The position numbers were made by a program, and so were the translations under genes. Shown one piece after another: positions 7,311 to 14,626 of a stretch of 64,000 nucleotides of DNA. Positions within the stretch are counted from its first letter, which is position 1. Every line of letters starts with the position of its first letter. Below the pieces are notes generated by a model. It saw nothing but the letters and a program-made list of their open reading frames with translations. It did not search any database and was not told the origin of the DNA. The DNA is from Pseudarthrobacter phenanthrenivorans (GTDB taxonomy: Bacteria; Actinomycetota; Actinomycetes; Actinomycetales; Micrococcaceae): assembly GCF_000813845.1 (NCBI RefSeq), contig NZ_JWTB01000033.1:34405-98404 (forward strand), read 5' to 3'.

Positions 7311-8816
7311 ATGACCGCAATGAGTGCCCAGCCAACACCGAAGACCGTCCTCGTCACCGGTGCCACCGGCTACATTGGCGGCCGGCTGGTGCCGCGGCTG
7401 CTGGAAGCCGGCCACACGGTCAAGGTGCTGGTCCGCTCCCCCGACAAGATCGCCGGCGTCCCGTGGCGGGACAAGGTGGACGTCGTGGAAAGCAGCCTTG
7501 ACGACGGTGAAGCCCTCCGCGACGCCCTGGCCGGCGTCGACGTCTTCTACTACCTGGTCCACTCGATGGCTGCCGGTGCCGGGTTTGAGGAAAAGGAAAA
7601 GGCCATGGCCACCACGGCCGCGGAGGCCGCCGCAGCGGCAGGCGTGGGCCGGATCGTCTACCTGGGCGGGCTGCACCCGCAGGGCGTGGAGCTCTCGACC
7701 CACATGAGGTCCCGCGAGGCGGTGGGAAAGGTGTTCCTGGACAGCCCTGTGGACGCCGTCGTGTTCCAGGCCGGCGTGGTGATCGGTTCCGGGTCCGCCT
7801 CCTTCGAGATGATCCGGCACCTTTCCGAAACCCTGCCCCTGATGCCGGCGCCCAGCTGGGTGCGCAACAGGATCGAGGCCATCGCCGTCCGCGACGTCCT
7901 CTACTACCTGGTGTCCGCCGCGTCGCTGGAGGGACCGATCAACCGGACCTTCGATATCGGCTGCCGGCAGGTGCTGACTTATGCGGGGATGATGAAGGAG
8001 TACGCTGCGGAAGCAGGCCTGCCCTACCGCGTGGTGCTCGCCCTGCCGGTGCCTGCGCCCAAGCTGGCCGGGATGTGGGTAGCCCTGACCACGCCCATCC
8101 CGCTGTCCATGGCGGTGCCCCTGGTCCAGTCGCTCCAGCACGACGCCGTGGCCAACGAGCACGACATCGACCAGTACATTCCCCAGCCCGACGGCGGCCT
8201 GACCCCCTACCGCACGGCCGTGGCCCTTGCACTGGGCAAGGAACGCGACGGCCAGGTGGAGACCACCTGGGCCAGCGCCGGTGCGGACTCGGACCCGCTT
8301 CCCAGTGACCCCGAATGGGCCGGGCACAAGGTATACATCGACGAACGGACCTTCCACGGCGATGTGGACCCCGCCCATGTGTGGACCATCATCGAAGGCA
8401 TCGGCGGGCGCAACGGCTGGTACTCCCTGCCGCTGGCCTGGCAGGTGCGGGGCTGGCTGGACAAGCTGACGGGTGGAGCGGGGCTGCTGCGCGGCCGCCG
8501 GCACCCTCACTCCCTCGCTGTCGGCGAGGTGGTGGACTGGTGGCGCGTGGAGCGGATCGAACGCGGCAGGCTCCTGCGCCTGCGGGCTGAAATGCGGGCG
8601 CCCGGGCGGGCCTGGCTTGAGCTCTCGGTGGAGCCTGACGGTGGCGGCAGCCGCTACCGGCAACGCGCCATTTTCTTCCCCAAGGGCCTCAGCGGGCGGC
8701 TGTACTGGCTGGCCGTCCTCCCGTTCCACAGCCTGATTTTCCCGGCGATGGCGCGGAACATTACCACGGCCGCGCAGAAACTTGCCGATGCGGAGCCGGC
8801 ACCGATCACCCCGTAG
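7311..8816 (+). CDS. NAD(P)-dependent SDR-like protein with C-terminal DUF2867 domain
   Basis: A 501-residue two-domain protein. The N-terminal atypical short-chain dehydrogenase/NmrA-like Rossmann fold opens with VLVTGATGYIGGRLVP (TGATGYIG at 16-23) and contains DVFYYLVHSM and RIVYLGGLHP, typical of complex-I-assembly-like SDRs. From about residue 335 a DUF2867 (START/SRPBCC-like) domain begins at VYIDERTFHGD and runs to YWLAVLPFHSLIF. The fusion is common in actinobacteria, but its substrate is unknown. The ATG at 7311 follows AGGAG with good spacing; in-frame codons upstream have no ribosome site. It is divergent from mfd across 212 bases. Confidence 0.88.
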   Translation: MTAMSAQPTPKTVLVTGATGYIGGRLVPRLLEAGHTVKVLVRSPDKIAGVPWRDKVDVVESSLDDGEALRDALAGVDVFYYLVHSMAAGAGFEEKEKAMATTAAEAAAAAGVGRIVYLGGLHPQGVELSTHMRSREAVGKVFLDSPVDAVVFQAGVVIGSGSASFEMIRHLSETLPLMPAPSWVRNRIEAIAVRDVLYYLVSAASLEGPINRTFDIGCRQVLTYAGMMKEYAAEAGLPYRVVLALPVPAPKLAGMWVALTTPIPLSMAVPLVQSLQHDAVANEHDIDQYIPQPDGGLTPYRTAVALALGKERDGQVETTWASAGADSDPLPSDPEWAGHKVYIDERTFHGDVDPAHVWTIIEGIGGRNGWYSLPLAWQVRGWLDKLTGGAGLLRGRRHPHSLAVGEVVDWWRVERIERGRLLRLRAEMRAPGRAWLELSVEPDGGGSRYRQRAIFFPKGLSGRLYWLAVLPFHSLIFPAMARNITTAAQKLADAEPAPITP

Positions 8817-8859
8817 GATGTTGGAGGCTTAATCCGTTCCCCACGTCCCAGGAGGACCC

Positions 8860-9357
8860 ATGGCGCTGAGCGCAACCACCACCCTTCCGCACCCCGTTGA
8901 CAGCGTTGCCGCTGTGCTGGTGAACGAGGACTTCCAGCGCCACGTCAGCCAGCTGGTGGGCGGCAGCCTGGAGTCCTTCAGCGTGGACGGCGACATCGCG
9001 GGGGCCTTCAACGCCACCTCCGTGCGGACCCTTCCCACTACCCGCCTGCCGGAGATCGCCCGGAAGTTCGTGGGCGAGCACCTCAAGGTGACGCAGGTCG
9101 AAAGCTGGGACGCGCCCGCCCCGGACGGCTCGCGGCAGAGCAACATTTCACTGAAGATCGCCGGCGCCCCCGTGGACGTCACCGCGGTGCAGCGGCTGGT
9201 GGCCGACGGCGGCGGAACCCGGGTGGAGCTTGAGGGCGCCGTAAAGTCCTCGGTTCCGTTCCTGGGCGGCAAGATCGCCGACGCCGCCGAGCCGATGGTG
9301 GCCAAGGCGCTGAACCTGCAGGCCGCACAGGCGCAGGCCTGGCTGGAAAGCCACTAA
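8860..9357 (+). CDS. DUF2505 domain-containing protein
   Basis: A 165-residue protein covered end to end by DUF2505, a SRPBCC-like actinobacterial family. It begins with the family's TTTLPHPVDSVAAVL segment and ends with a helix (PMVAKALNLQAAQAQAWLE), the usual amphipathic last helix of this fold. The ATG follows CCAGGAGGACCC. No signal peptide or membrane helix is visible, so it is probably a cytosolic hydrophobic-ligand-binding protein. It follows the SDR/DUF2867 gene by 43 bases and is 3 bases from the next gene, suggesting a three-gene transcript. Confidence 0.85.
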   Translation: MALSATTTLPHPVDSVAAVLVNEDFQRHVSQLVGGSLESFSVDGDIAGAFNATSVRTLPTTRLPEIARKFVGEHLKVTQVESWDAPAPDGSRQSNISLKIAGAPVDVTAVQRLVADGGGTRVELEGAVKSSVPFLGGKIADAAEPMVAKALNLQAAQAQAWLESH

Positions 9358-9360
9358 CCC

Positions 9361-9582
9361 ATGCAGCTTCCCGTCTTCCCCGCACTGGTCCTGGTCGTCG
9401 CCGGGGTCTGGTCCCTGGTGGTCTGGCCCCAGTTCCTGCGCCGGGTCATGAAGGACCCGCGGGCCCGCGACACCGCCGGCAAGGCGACGAAGTTCCTGAC
9501 CGTGCATGTGGTGCTGGTGAGCATCTCGATGGTGCTCGGCCTCGCTACCGCGGTGATCGGCGTCCTCGGCCTGCTGGGATAA
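9361..9582 (+). CDS. SCO4848-family small membrane protein
   Basis: A 73-residue protein with two membrane helices (about 5-27 and 49-71) separated by a basic loop (FLRRVMKDPRARD). The WPQFLRRVMKDPRA signature and the size match the SCO4848 family conserved in actinobacteria. Function unknown. The ATG lies 3 bases after the DUF2505 stop, indicating translational coupling. The terminator at 9594-9632 follows directly. Confidence 0.8.
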   Translation: MQLPVFPALVLVVAGVWSLVVWPQFLRRVMKDPRARDTAGKATKFLTVHVVLVSISMVLGLATAVIGVLGLLG

Positions 9583-9593
9583 AGGTCTTCAAT

Positions 9594-9632
9594 GCAAAAG
9601 GCTCTCCTTCCGCTGGAAGGAGAGCCTTTTGC
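9594..9632. terminator. Bidirectional terminator between convergent genes
   Basis: A perfect 18-bp inverted repeat: 9594-9611 (GCAAAAGGCTCTCCTTCC) against 9615-9632, with a 3-base GCT loop. The A-rich 5' base and T-rich 3' base make it work in both directions, serving the SCO4848-type gene and sufU. Confidence 0.9.
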
Positions 9633-9650
9633 ATGTTTGGGACCGGCCGC

Positions 9651-10100
9651 TCAGGCTGCCTGGTTGAGGGCGTCCTCGGCGGCGACCCAGGAGATCATGG
9701 CGCACTTGACGCGGGCCGCGTAACGCGCCACGCCCTCAAAGGCCGCGGCATCGCCGAGCAGTTCGGGATCGGCCTGGACCTTGCCGCGGGAGCGAAGGAC
9801 CTCACGGAAACTGTCGATGACCTTGTGCAGTTCGGCCACGGTCATCCCCTCGGCAAGATCGGTCAGGACCGAGGCCGAGGCCATCGAAATGGAGCAGCCC
9901 GCCCCGTCCCACGCGACCTGGGCCACCTTGCCGTCCCGGACCGCGAGCCGGAGGGTCACTTCGTCGCCGCACACCGGGTTGAGCTGGTGCGACTGGCCGG
10001 TGGAGGTGCCGTCCGGTGCCTCCATGGCCGCCAGTCCGCTGCCGTGCCGGGCCTTGGAGTGGTCAAGGATGATCTGCTGGTACAGCTGGTCTAGGCTCAT
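9651..10100 (-). CDS. sufU: SufU iron-sulphur assembly / zinc-dependent sulphurtransferase
   Basis: SufU accepts the persulphide sulphur from SufS and passes it to the SufBCD scaffold. The 149-residue IscU-like fold carries the three conserved cysteines Cys44 (NPVCGDEV, with Asp46), Cys69 (GAGCSISMAS) and Cys133 (RVKCAMISW), which with Asp46 bind zinc. The insertion between the second and third cysteines is typical of SufU rather than IscU. The ATG follows AGAGGACACC. It is 22 bases downstream of sufS, so the pair is an operon. SufB, SufC and SufD are not in this window. Confidence 0.95.
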   Translation of the reverse strand: MSLDQLYQQIILDHSKARHGSGLAAMEAPDGTSTGQSHQLNPVCGDEVTLRLAVRDGKVAQVAWDGAGCSISMASASVLTDLAEGMTVAELHKVIDSFREVLRSRGKVQADPELLGDAAAFEGVARYAARVKCAMISWVAAEDALNQAA

Positions 10101-10122
10101 GGTGTCCTCTTTCGTCCCGCCG

Positions 10123-11448
10123 CTAGGCGCGGAAGTATGCCCGGACGCCGGCCACTGCTTCCAAGAAGCGGTCCACGTCGTCGGTGGTGTTGTACAGGTA
10201 GGTGCTGGCCCTGGTGGTGGCGGTGAGGCCGAGCCTGCGGTGCAGCGGCTGGGCGCAATGGTGCCCCACCCGGACGGCGATGCCCCGGGAGTCCAGGAAC
10301 TGGCCCACGTCGTGGGCGTGGACGCCCTCGACGTCGAACGCCGCCAGGCCGATGCGTTCCTGTCCGGCGGCCGGGCCCAGCACGCGGATGCCGGGGAGGG
10401 CTTCCAGCCCGGCCACCAGGCGCTGGCCCAGGTGTGCCTCCCACGCGTGGATCCGGTCCAGTCCGGTCTCGGTAAGGTAGTTCGCAGCGGCGGCGAGGGC
10501 CACCGCCTGGGAGATGCGCTGCGTGCCCGCTTCGAAGCGCTGGGGCGCCGGCAGGTACTCCGCCCTTTCCATCGTGACGGTGGTGATCATCGACCCGCCG
10601 GTCAGGAACGGCGGCAGGATGTCCAGCAGCTCCTGCCGCCCATACAGCACGCCGATGCCGGTGGGGGCAAGCATCTTGTGGCCGGAGAAGACGGCGAAGT
10701 CGACACCGAGCGCCTTGACGTCCAGCGGCAGGTGCGGGGCGGACTGGCAGGCGTCCAGGACAACCAGGGCGCCGGCGCTGTGGCCCAGGGCCGCCAGTTC
10801 CTGGACCGGGTTGATGGTGCCCAGGACGTTGGAGGCGTGGGTGAAAGCCAGGACCTTGGTGCGGGGGCCGATGACGGCTGCGGCCTGGTCCATCAGGAGG
10901 CTGCCGTCGTCCCCGATGGGGATGTAGCGCAGCGTCGCCCCGGTGCGGAAGGCAAGTTCCTGCCACGGGATGAGGTTGGCGTGGTGCTCCATCTCCGTCA
11001 CCACGATCTCGTCGCCGGGCTTCAGTGCCAGGTCCTTGAGCCCCTGGTCACCGCGCCCTTGCGCGGCCCACAGGGTGGCGTTGGAGAGCGCGTAGGAAAG
11101 GAGGTTCAACCCCTCGGTGGCGTTCGATGTCCAGATGGTCTCCGCATAGTCCGCCCCGATGAAGTCGGCCAGGGTCTGACGGGCATCCTCGAAGGCGTCG
11201 GTGGCCTCTACCGCGAGATGGTGGGCCCCGCGGTGTACGGCGGCGTTGCGCTGCTCATAGAACTCCTGCTCCGCCTCGATGACGCTGACCGGGTTCTGCG
11301 ACGTGGCCCCGGAGTCGAGGTAGACCAGCGGCTCCCCGTTGACCAGCTGGTTGAGGACCGGGAAGTCGTTGCGGATGCGCAGCACCTCGGCGTTGTCCAT
11401 GGCAGGTACGGCGCGTTCCAGTGTGGCGGGCGTTGTAACGAGGGCCAA
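10123..11448 (-). CDS. sufS: SufS cysteine desulphurase (group II)
   Basis: A PLP enzyme that takes sulphur from L-cysteine, releasing alanine, to feed Fe-S cluster assembly through SufU. Motifs: LDSGATSQNP near the N terminus, VTEMEHHANLIPW, the PLP lysine in FSGHKMLAPTGIGVLYG, and the persulphide cysteine in VRVGHHCAQPLHRRLG. The start is uncertain. A TTG at 11448 has AAGGAG six bases upstream, giving 441 residues (reads MALVTTPATLERAVP). ATG at 11400 also fits but lacks a clear ribosome site, and the frame stays open to 11496. The non-coding leader upstream contains several hairpins (see 11503-11648). Confidence 0.93.
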   Translation of the reverse strand: MALVTTPATLERAVPAMDNAEVLRIRNDFPVLNQLVNGEPLVYLDSGATSQNPVSVIEAEQEFYEQRNAAVHRGAHHLAVEATDAFEDARQTLADFIGADYAETIWTSNATEGLNLLSYALSNATLWAAQGRGDQGLKDLALKPGDEIVVTEMEHHANLIPWQELAFRTGATLRYIPIGDDGSLLMDQAAAVIGPRTKVLAFTHASNVLGTINPVQELAALGHSAGALVVLDACQSAPHLPLDVKALGVDFAVFSGHKMLAPTGIGVLYGRQELLDILPPFLTGGSMITTVTMERAEYLPAPQRFEAGTQRISQAVALAAAANYLTETGLDRIHAWEAHLGQRLVAGLEALPGIRVLGPAAGQERIGLAAFDVEGVHAHDVGQFLDSRGIAVRVGHHCAQPLHRRLGLTATTRASTYLYNTTDDVDRFLEAVAGVRAYFRA

Positions 11449-11982
11449 AACGAACTCCTTGGGCTGCCAATGTCTGACATCCCAATTGTCCCACACACGG
11501 CTGTGGCGGCTGCCCGGGAGGGGCAGCCGCCACCGCAGTCCCGGGCTTCAGCCGAGGGAGCAGAGGGCCGGCGACGGCTGGGGGGAGAGTCTCGGTCTCA
11601 GAAGACTCTGACGTCGCCGGCCCCGTCTTTACCCGGTCCGGGGACCGGAAGTCGAGAGGGCCATCATGTCCTGTCGGCTGCTCCGCGGTCCTCCAGCCTG
11701 CCGCTTTGCTTTGCCTCCTTAAGTAAAGCTCCCGGCGCCCTGCCGGACACGAGTAGGGTGTACTCGAATCCCGCCGTGGGGACTACGGGGAGGGGGTCCC
11801 GCCCTTACGGATGGGGAGGGACGGGAGGCGTCCACAGGCAGGGCGATGCACGACGCCGGGCAGGCAGGACTCCCCGGACGCCGGACGGTCAGGCGCATGC
11901 CGGTGGCGGGCCGCACCGTGAGTGCGGACGCGCCGGATACCCGTCCAGTGCGCCGCCGAATTGCGCCCGGGAGGCGGACAGC
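11449..11982 (-). other. Gene-free leader/intergenic stretch upstream of sufS with stacked inverted repeats
   Basis: No convincing gene lies between sufS and the second LuxR regulator. The stretch holds an ATGTCTGACAT palindrome (11470-11480), a perfect 13-bp hairpin (11503-11515/11521-11533), a nested hairpin (12-bp arms 11565-11576/11612-11623 enclosing 7-bp arms 11586-11592/11603-11609), a 7-bp hairpin at 11633-11648, and an inverted repeat CGAGTA-N5-TACTCG (11750-11766). Some may terminate the LuxR transcript; others may regulate sufS. Confidence 0.6.
11503..11533 (-). terminator. Strong GC hairpin upstream of sufS (terminator or attenuator)
   Basis: A perfect 13-bp inverted repeat (GTGGCGGCTGCCC at 11503-11515, against 11521-11533) with a 5-base loop, about 55 bases upstream of the sufS start. 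No T-run follows on either strand, so it could end the LuxR transcript Rho-dependently, attenuate sufS, or stabilise its leader. Confidence 0.45.
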
Positions 11983-14574
11983 CTACTTGGGCAGGGCCGA
12001 CTCCAGCTCGTCGCGGCTGCGGACCCCGAGCTTGACGTAGGTGCGGTAGAGGTGGCCTTCCACGGTCCGGACGGAGACCATCAGCCGCTGCGCGATCTCC
12101 CGGTCGGTGAGCCCCTGGACGGCAAGCTCCACGATGTCCTGCTCGCGCCGGGTGAGCCGGACGGTGGGCGCCGCCGCAATGAAGCGTCCCTCGCGGAACC
12201 GCTCCCCCAGTTCGTGGTCGCACTTCTCGCGCTGGGCTACGGCCTGCCTGGACCGGCGGCGCTCCCCGGCCTGCTCCAGTACGGTGCTGGCACGAGCGTA
12301 GGCCTCACGGGCCATGTTGACAAAGCCTGCTTCCTCCAGCGAGGCAGCCGTTGCCATGAGGGTGTCCCCGTCCGCGTTTTCCCATGCAGTGGCCAGGGTC
12401 AGCAAGGACTCTGCCCACCGGCCTTCCACGTCCCGGGCCGCTGCCTGGACCATGGGGACCACCGAGGGGTCGCCGAGGTCCCAGCACATGGCCAGGACTT
12501 CAAGGAGGTTGCCGGTCCGGGCGGATGCCTCCGTGGTGGTCATGAGTGTTTGCAGGGCGGCGAGGCCCTTGCCGTCGTGGCCCAGGTATTCGGCGGCGGC
12601 CGCCACATAGGCTTCCGCCAGGAGGTCATGGGCGGGCCAGCCGGTGTCGGCATCCTTGTGGTCCCGTTCCAGGCGCCGTGCCTGCTCCGTGTCGCCAAGC
12701 CTTGCTGCCGCGTAGAAGCCGAGCGCTGTGCCGAACCGGTACAGCTGCAGGGGATCATTCAGCCTCAGTGCTTCCACCGCCGGCAGCAGCACCTGGTAGG
12801 CGCGCTCCATGCGGCCCTGCCGCAGCAATGAATAGCCCCGGAGCAGTTCCAGGCTGCCGTTGAAGGTGGCCGCACCCGGCAGGTGCCCGGCGGCGTAGTG
12901 GTCGAGTTCGCGTTCCGCCGATTCCCATTCACCCATGGCCAGGTAGTCGGACACGAGCCGCCCCAGCACAAACTCCGGGAAGAAGAACAGGCTGCCCTCA
13001 AGCGGCGGAAGTTCCGAGGCGGCCAGCAGTGCAGCCTCCAAACCCTGGACGGGCCGTCCCGCCGCGGCGAGGGCGTGGGCCAGGAGCCCTTCGGCCAGGG
13101 CGCGCACGGGTTCTCCACCCGATTCTGCGGCCGGCTCCCTCCGCATGGCGTCAACCTCGTCGGCCAGCGCCTGGAAATTCACCTCGGCGCCCAGCTGGAG
13201 CAGGTGCAGCAGCTCTGCCTGCCAGCTTCTCTCACCGCCGGGAAGCGTGCAGTGCTTCTCTACGTCGTCGGAAACCGAGCCCAGGAAATTGCCCATGGCC
13301 CGGTGCGCTGAAACCCGCAGCAGCAGCACGGCGGGACCCTGGGGGTCCCCGGCCAGCGGAAGCCAGCACGCGTCGAGCAGGGCCGCGGCCTCCGCGTAGG
13401 CGCCTTCGTTATACAGCGCCCGCGCCTGGATGGCCTGGGCAAGCGGGACCAGGTCAGGGTCGTGGACGCGGGCTGCGATGGACCGTGCACTGTGGTTCCG
13501 GAACCGCAGCAGGGCCTCGCGCGACGCGGCCAGCATGTCGTCCTCGCTGACCCGCACTCCGCATTCCAGCGCCCACTCGACGGACCGGAGCCTGCCTTCC
13601 CCGTGCAGGAGGGCAGGGTCCTGGTGCGCCTTGACCTTCTCAAGGAGCTGAAGGCTGCGGGATACCGACACCGTGTTCCTGATGGCGCCGGCGAAAAGCC
13701 CGTTCCAGATGGACAGCTCGGCCGGGATGCCTGACGATTCCACAATCATCTGCTGGTCCAGCAGGGAGCGGACCACGGCCGCGCCGCTGATGTCTTCGAT
13801 CACTTTCCGGCCCACCGGCCCGGCGAGGGCGACCAGCTTCAGCGCTTCCTGTTCCTCGGTGCGCCGCCGGAGGTGGTCTTTTGCCACCACGGCAGCGAGG
13901 CGGGGTCCGTCGGCAGGCAGGGCGCCCATCAGCATCCAGATGCCATTGCGCTTGGCCAGGATGCCGGCTTCGGCGGAGTCGTGCAGCACGGCGTCGAGGA
14001 TTCGGGGGTTCCCGCCCGTGGCGTTCCAGATGGCGTCAACGGTCGCGCCGGGGACGGTCCCGTCCAGGACGTGGGCAAGGACCTCTTCGATCTGTTCGCG
14101 GTTGAGCGGCCGCAGATCCACCCGTTCAGCCAGTCCGTCATACCAGAGCTGGTCGAGCGGCTGCGGCAGGCCGGGCCGGGGGCGTGCCGCTGCCAGCACT
14201 GTTGCCCATCCTGCGGAAATCACCTCGGCGAGCACGCCTGCTGATGCATCATCCAGATGGTGGGCGTCGTCCACGGCCAACAGGACCGCGGCACCGTTGC
14301 CGGCCTTCAGTTTCTCGAAATAGGACCACATCGAGCGCAGCACGGCCACGGGCGAGACGGATTCCTCGGCGGTGAGCTCCCCTGTGTACGGGGTCAGGAC
14401 CCCAAACGGAACCCCGGCCAGGGCCGAGCTGGCATGGATGCGAAGGACGTTCATGTTCCCGGCCAACCGCTCCGTCACAGCATCGGTGACCGCCGATTTT
14501 CCAATGCCCGGCCCGGCCATGATGAAGACTGCCTGGTGCGAGCCACTGCGGACCAGGTTGCAGATCCGCTCCAC
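11983..14574 (-). CDS. Giant LuxR-family ATPase regulator (LAL/MalT-like), second of a tandem pair
   Basis: At least 863 residues. An N-terminal STAND/AAA ATPase (Walker A MAGPGIGKSAVT at 19-30; Walker B-like LLAVDDAHHLDDASAGVL) is followed by a long alpha-helical TPR-like region. The protein ends in a LuxR helix-turn-helix (LTRREQDIVEL ... LTDREIAQRLMVSVRTVEGHL). Such proteins hold transcription off until ATP and an inducer bind. The start is problematic: the only usual start in frame is GTG 14574, inside the first ATPase strand. An ATG overlapping the upstream stop (TAATG, 14629-14625) reads 11 codons to a TGA in a different frame, one base out of register. Target genes unknown. Confidence 0.85.
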   Translation of the reverse strand: MERICNLVRSGSHQAVFIMAGPGIGKSAVTDAVTERLAGNMNVLRIHASSALAGVPFGVLTPYTGELTAEESVSPVAVLRSMWSYFEKLKAGNGAAVLLAVDDAHHLDDASAGVLAEVISAGWATVLAAARPRPGLPQPLDQLWYDGLAERVDLRPLNREQIEEVLAHVLDGTVPGATVDAIWNATGGNPRILDAVLHDSAEAGILAKRNGIWMLMGALPADGPRLAAVVAKDHLRRRTEEQEALKLVALAGPVGRKVIEDISGAAVVRSLLDQQMIVESSGIPAELSIWNGLFAGAIRNTVSVSRSLQLLEKVKAHQDPALLHGEGRLRSVEWALECGVRVSEDDMLAASREALLRFRNHSARSIAARVHDPDLVPLAQAIQARALYNEGAYAEAAALLDACWLPLAGDPQGPAVLLLRVSAHRAMGNFLGSVSDDVEKHCTLPGGERSWQAELLHLLQLGAEVNFQALADEVDAMRREPAAESGGEPVRALAEGLLAHALAAAGRPVQGLEAALLAASELPPLEGSLFFFPEFVLGRLVSDYLAMGEWESAERELDHYAAGHLPGAATFNGSLELLRGYSLLRQGRMERAYQVLLPAVEALRLNDPLQLYRFGTALGFYAAARLGDTEQARRLERDHKDADTGWPAHDLLAEAYVAAAAEYLGHDGKGLAALQTLMTTTEASARTGNLLEVLAMCWDLGDPSVVPMVQAAARDVEGRWAESLLTLATAWENADGDTLMATAASLEEAGFVNMAREAYARASTVLEQAGERRRSRQAVAQREKCDHELGERFREGRFIAAAPTVRLTRREQDIVELAVQGLTDREIAQRLMVSVRTVEGHLYRTYVKLGVRSRDELESALPK

Positions 14575-14626
14575 CGGTTCCCGGCGGCCGGTCAGGAGCC
14601 GGTGTGCAGACGCGGGCTTGTGCCCA

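Noticed and set aside
4630..7314. 894-codon plus-strand frame opposite mfd
   Set aside because: Antisense shadow of Mfd, His/Gly/Arg-rich, without a ribosome site or domain.
11719..11916. 65-codon minus-strand frame in the sufS/LuxR gap
   Set aside because: Composition is arginine/proline-rich as in random GC-rich frames, with no ribosome site at its start.
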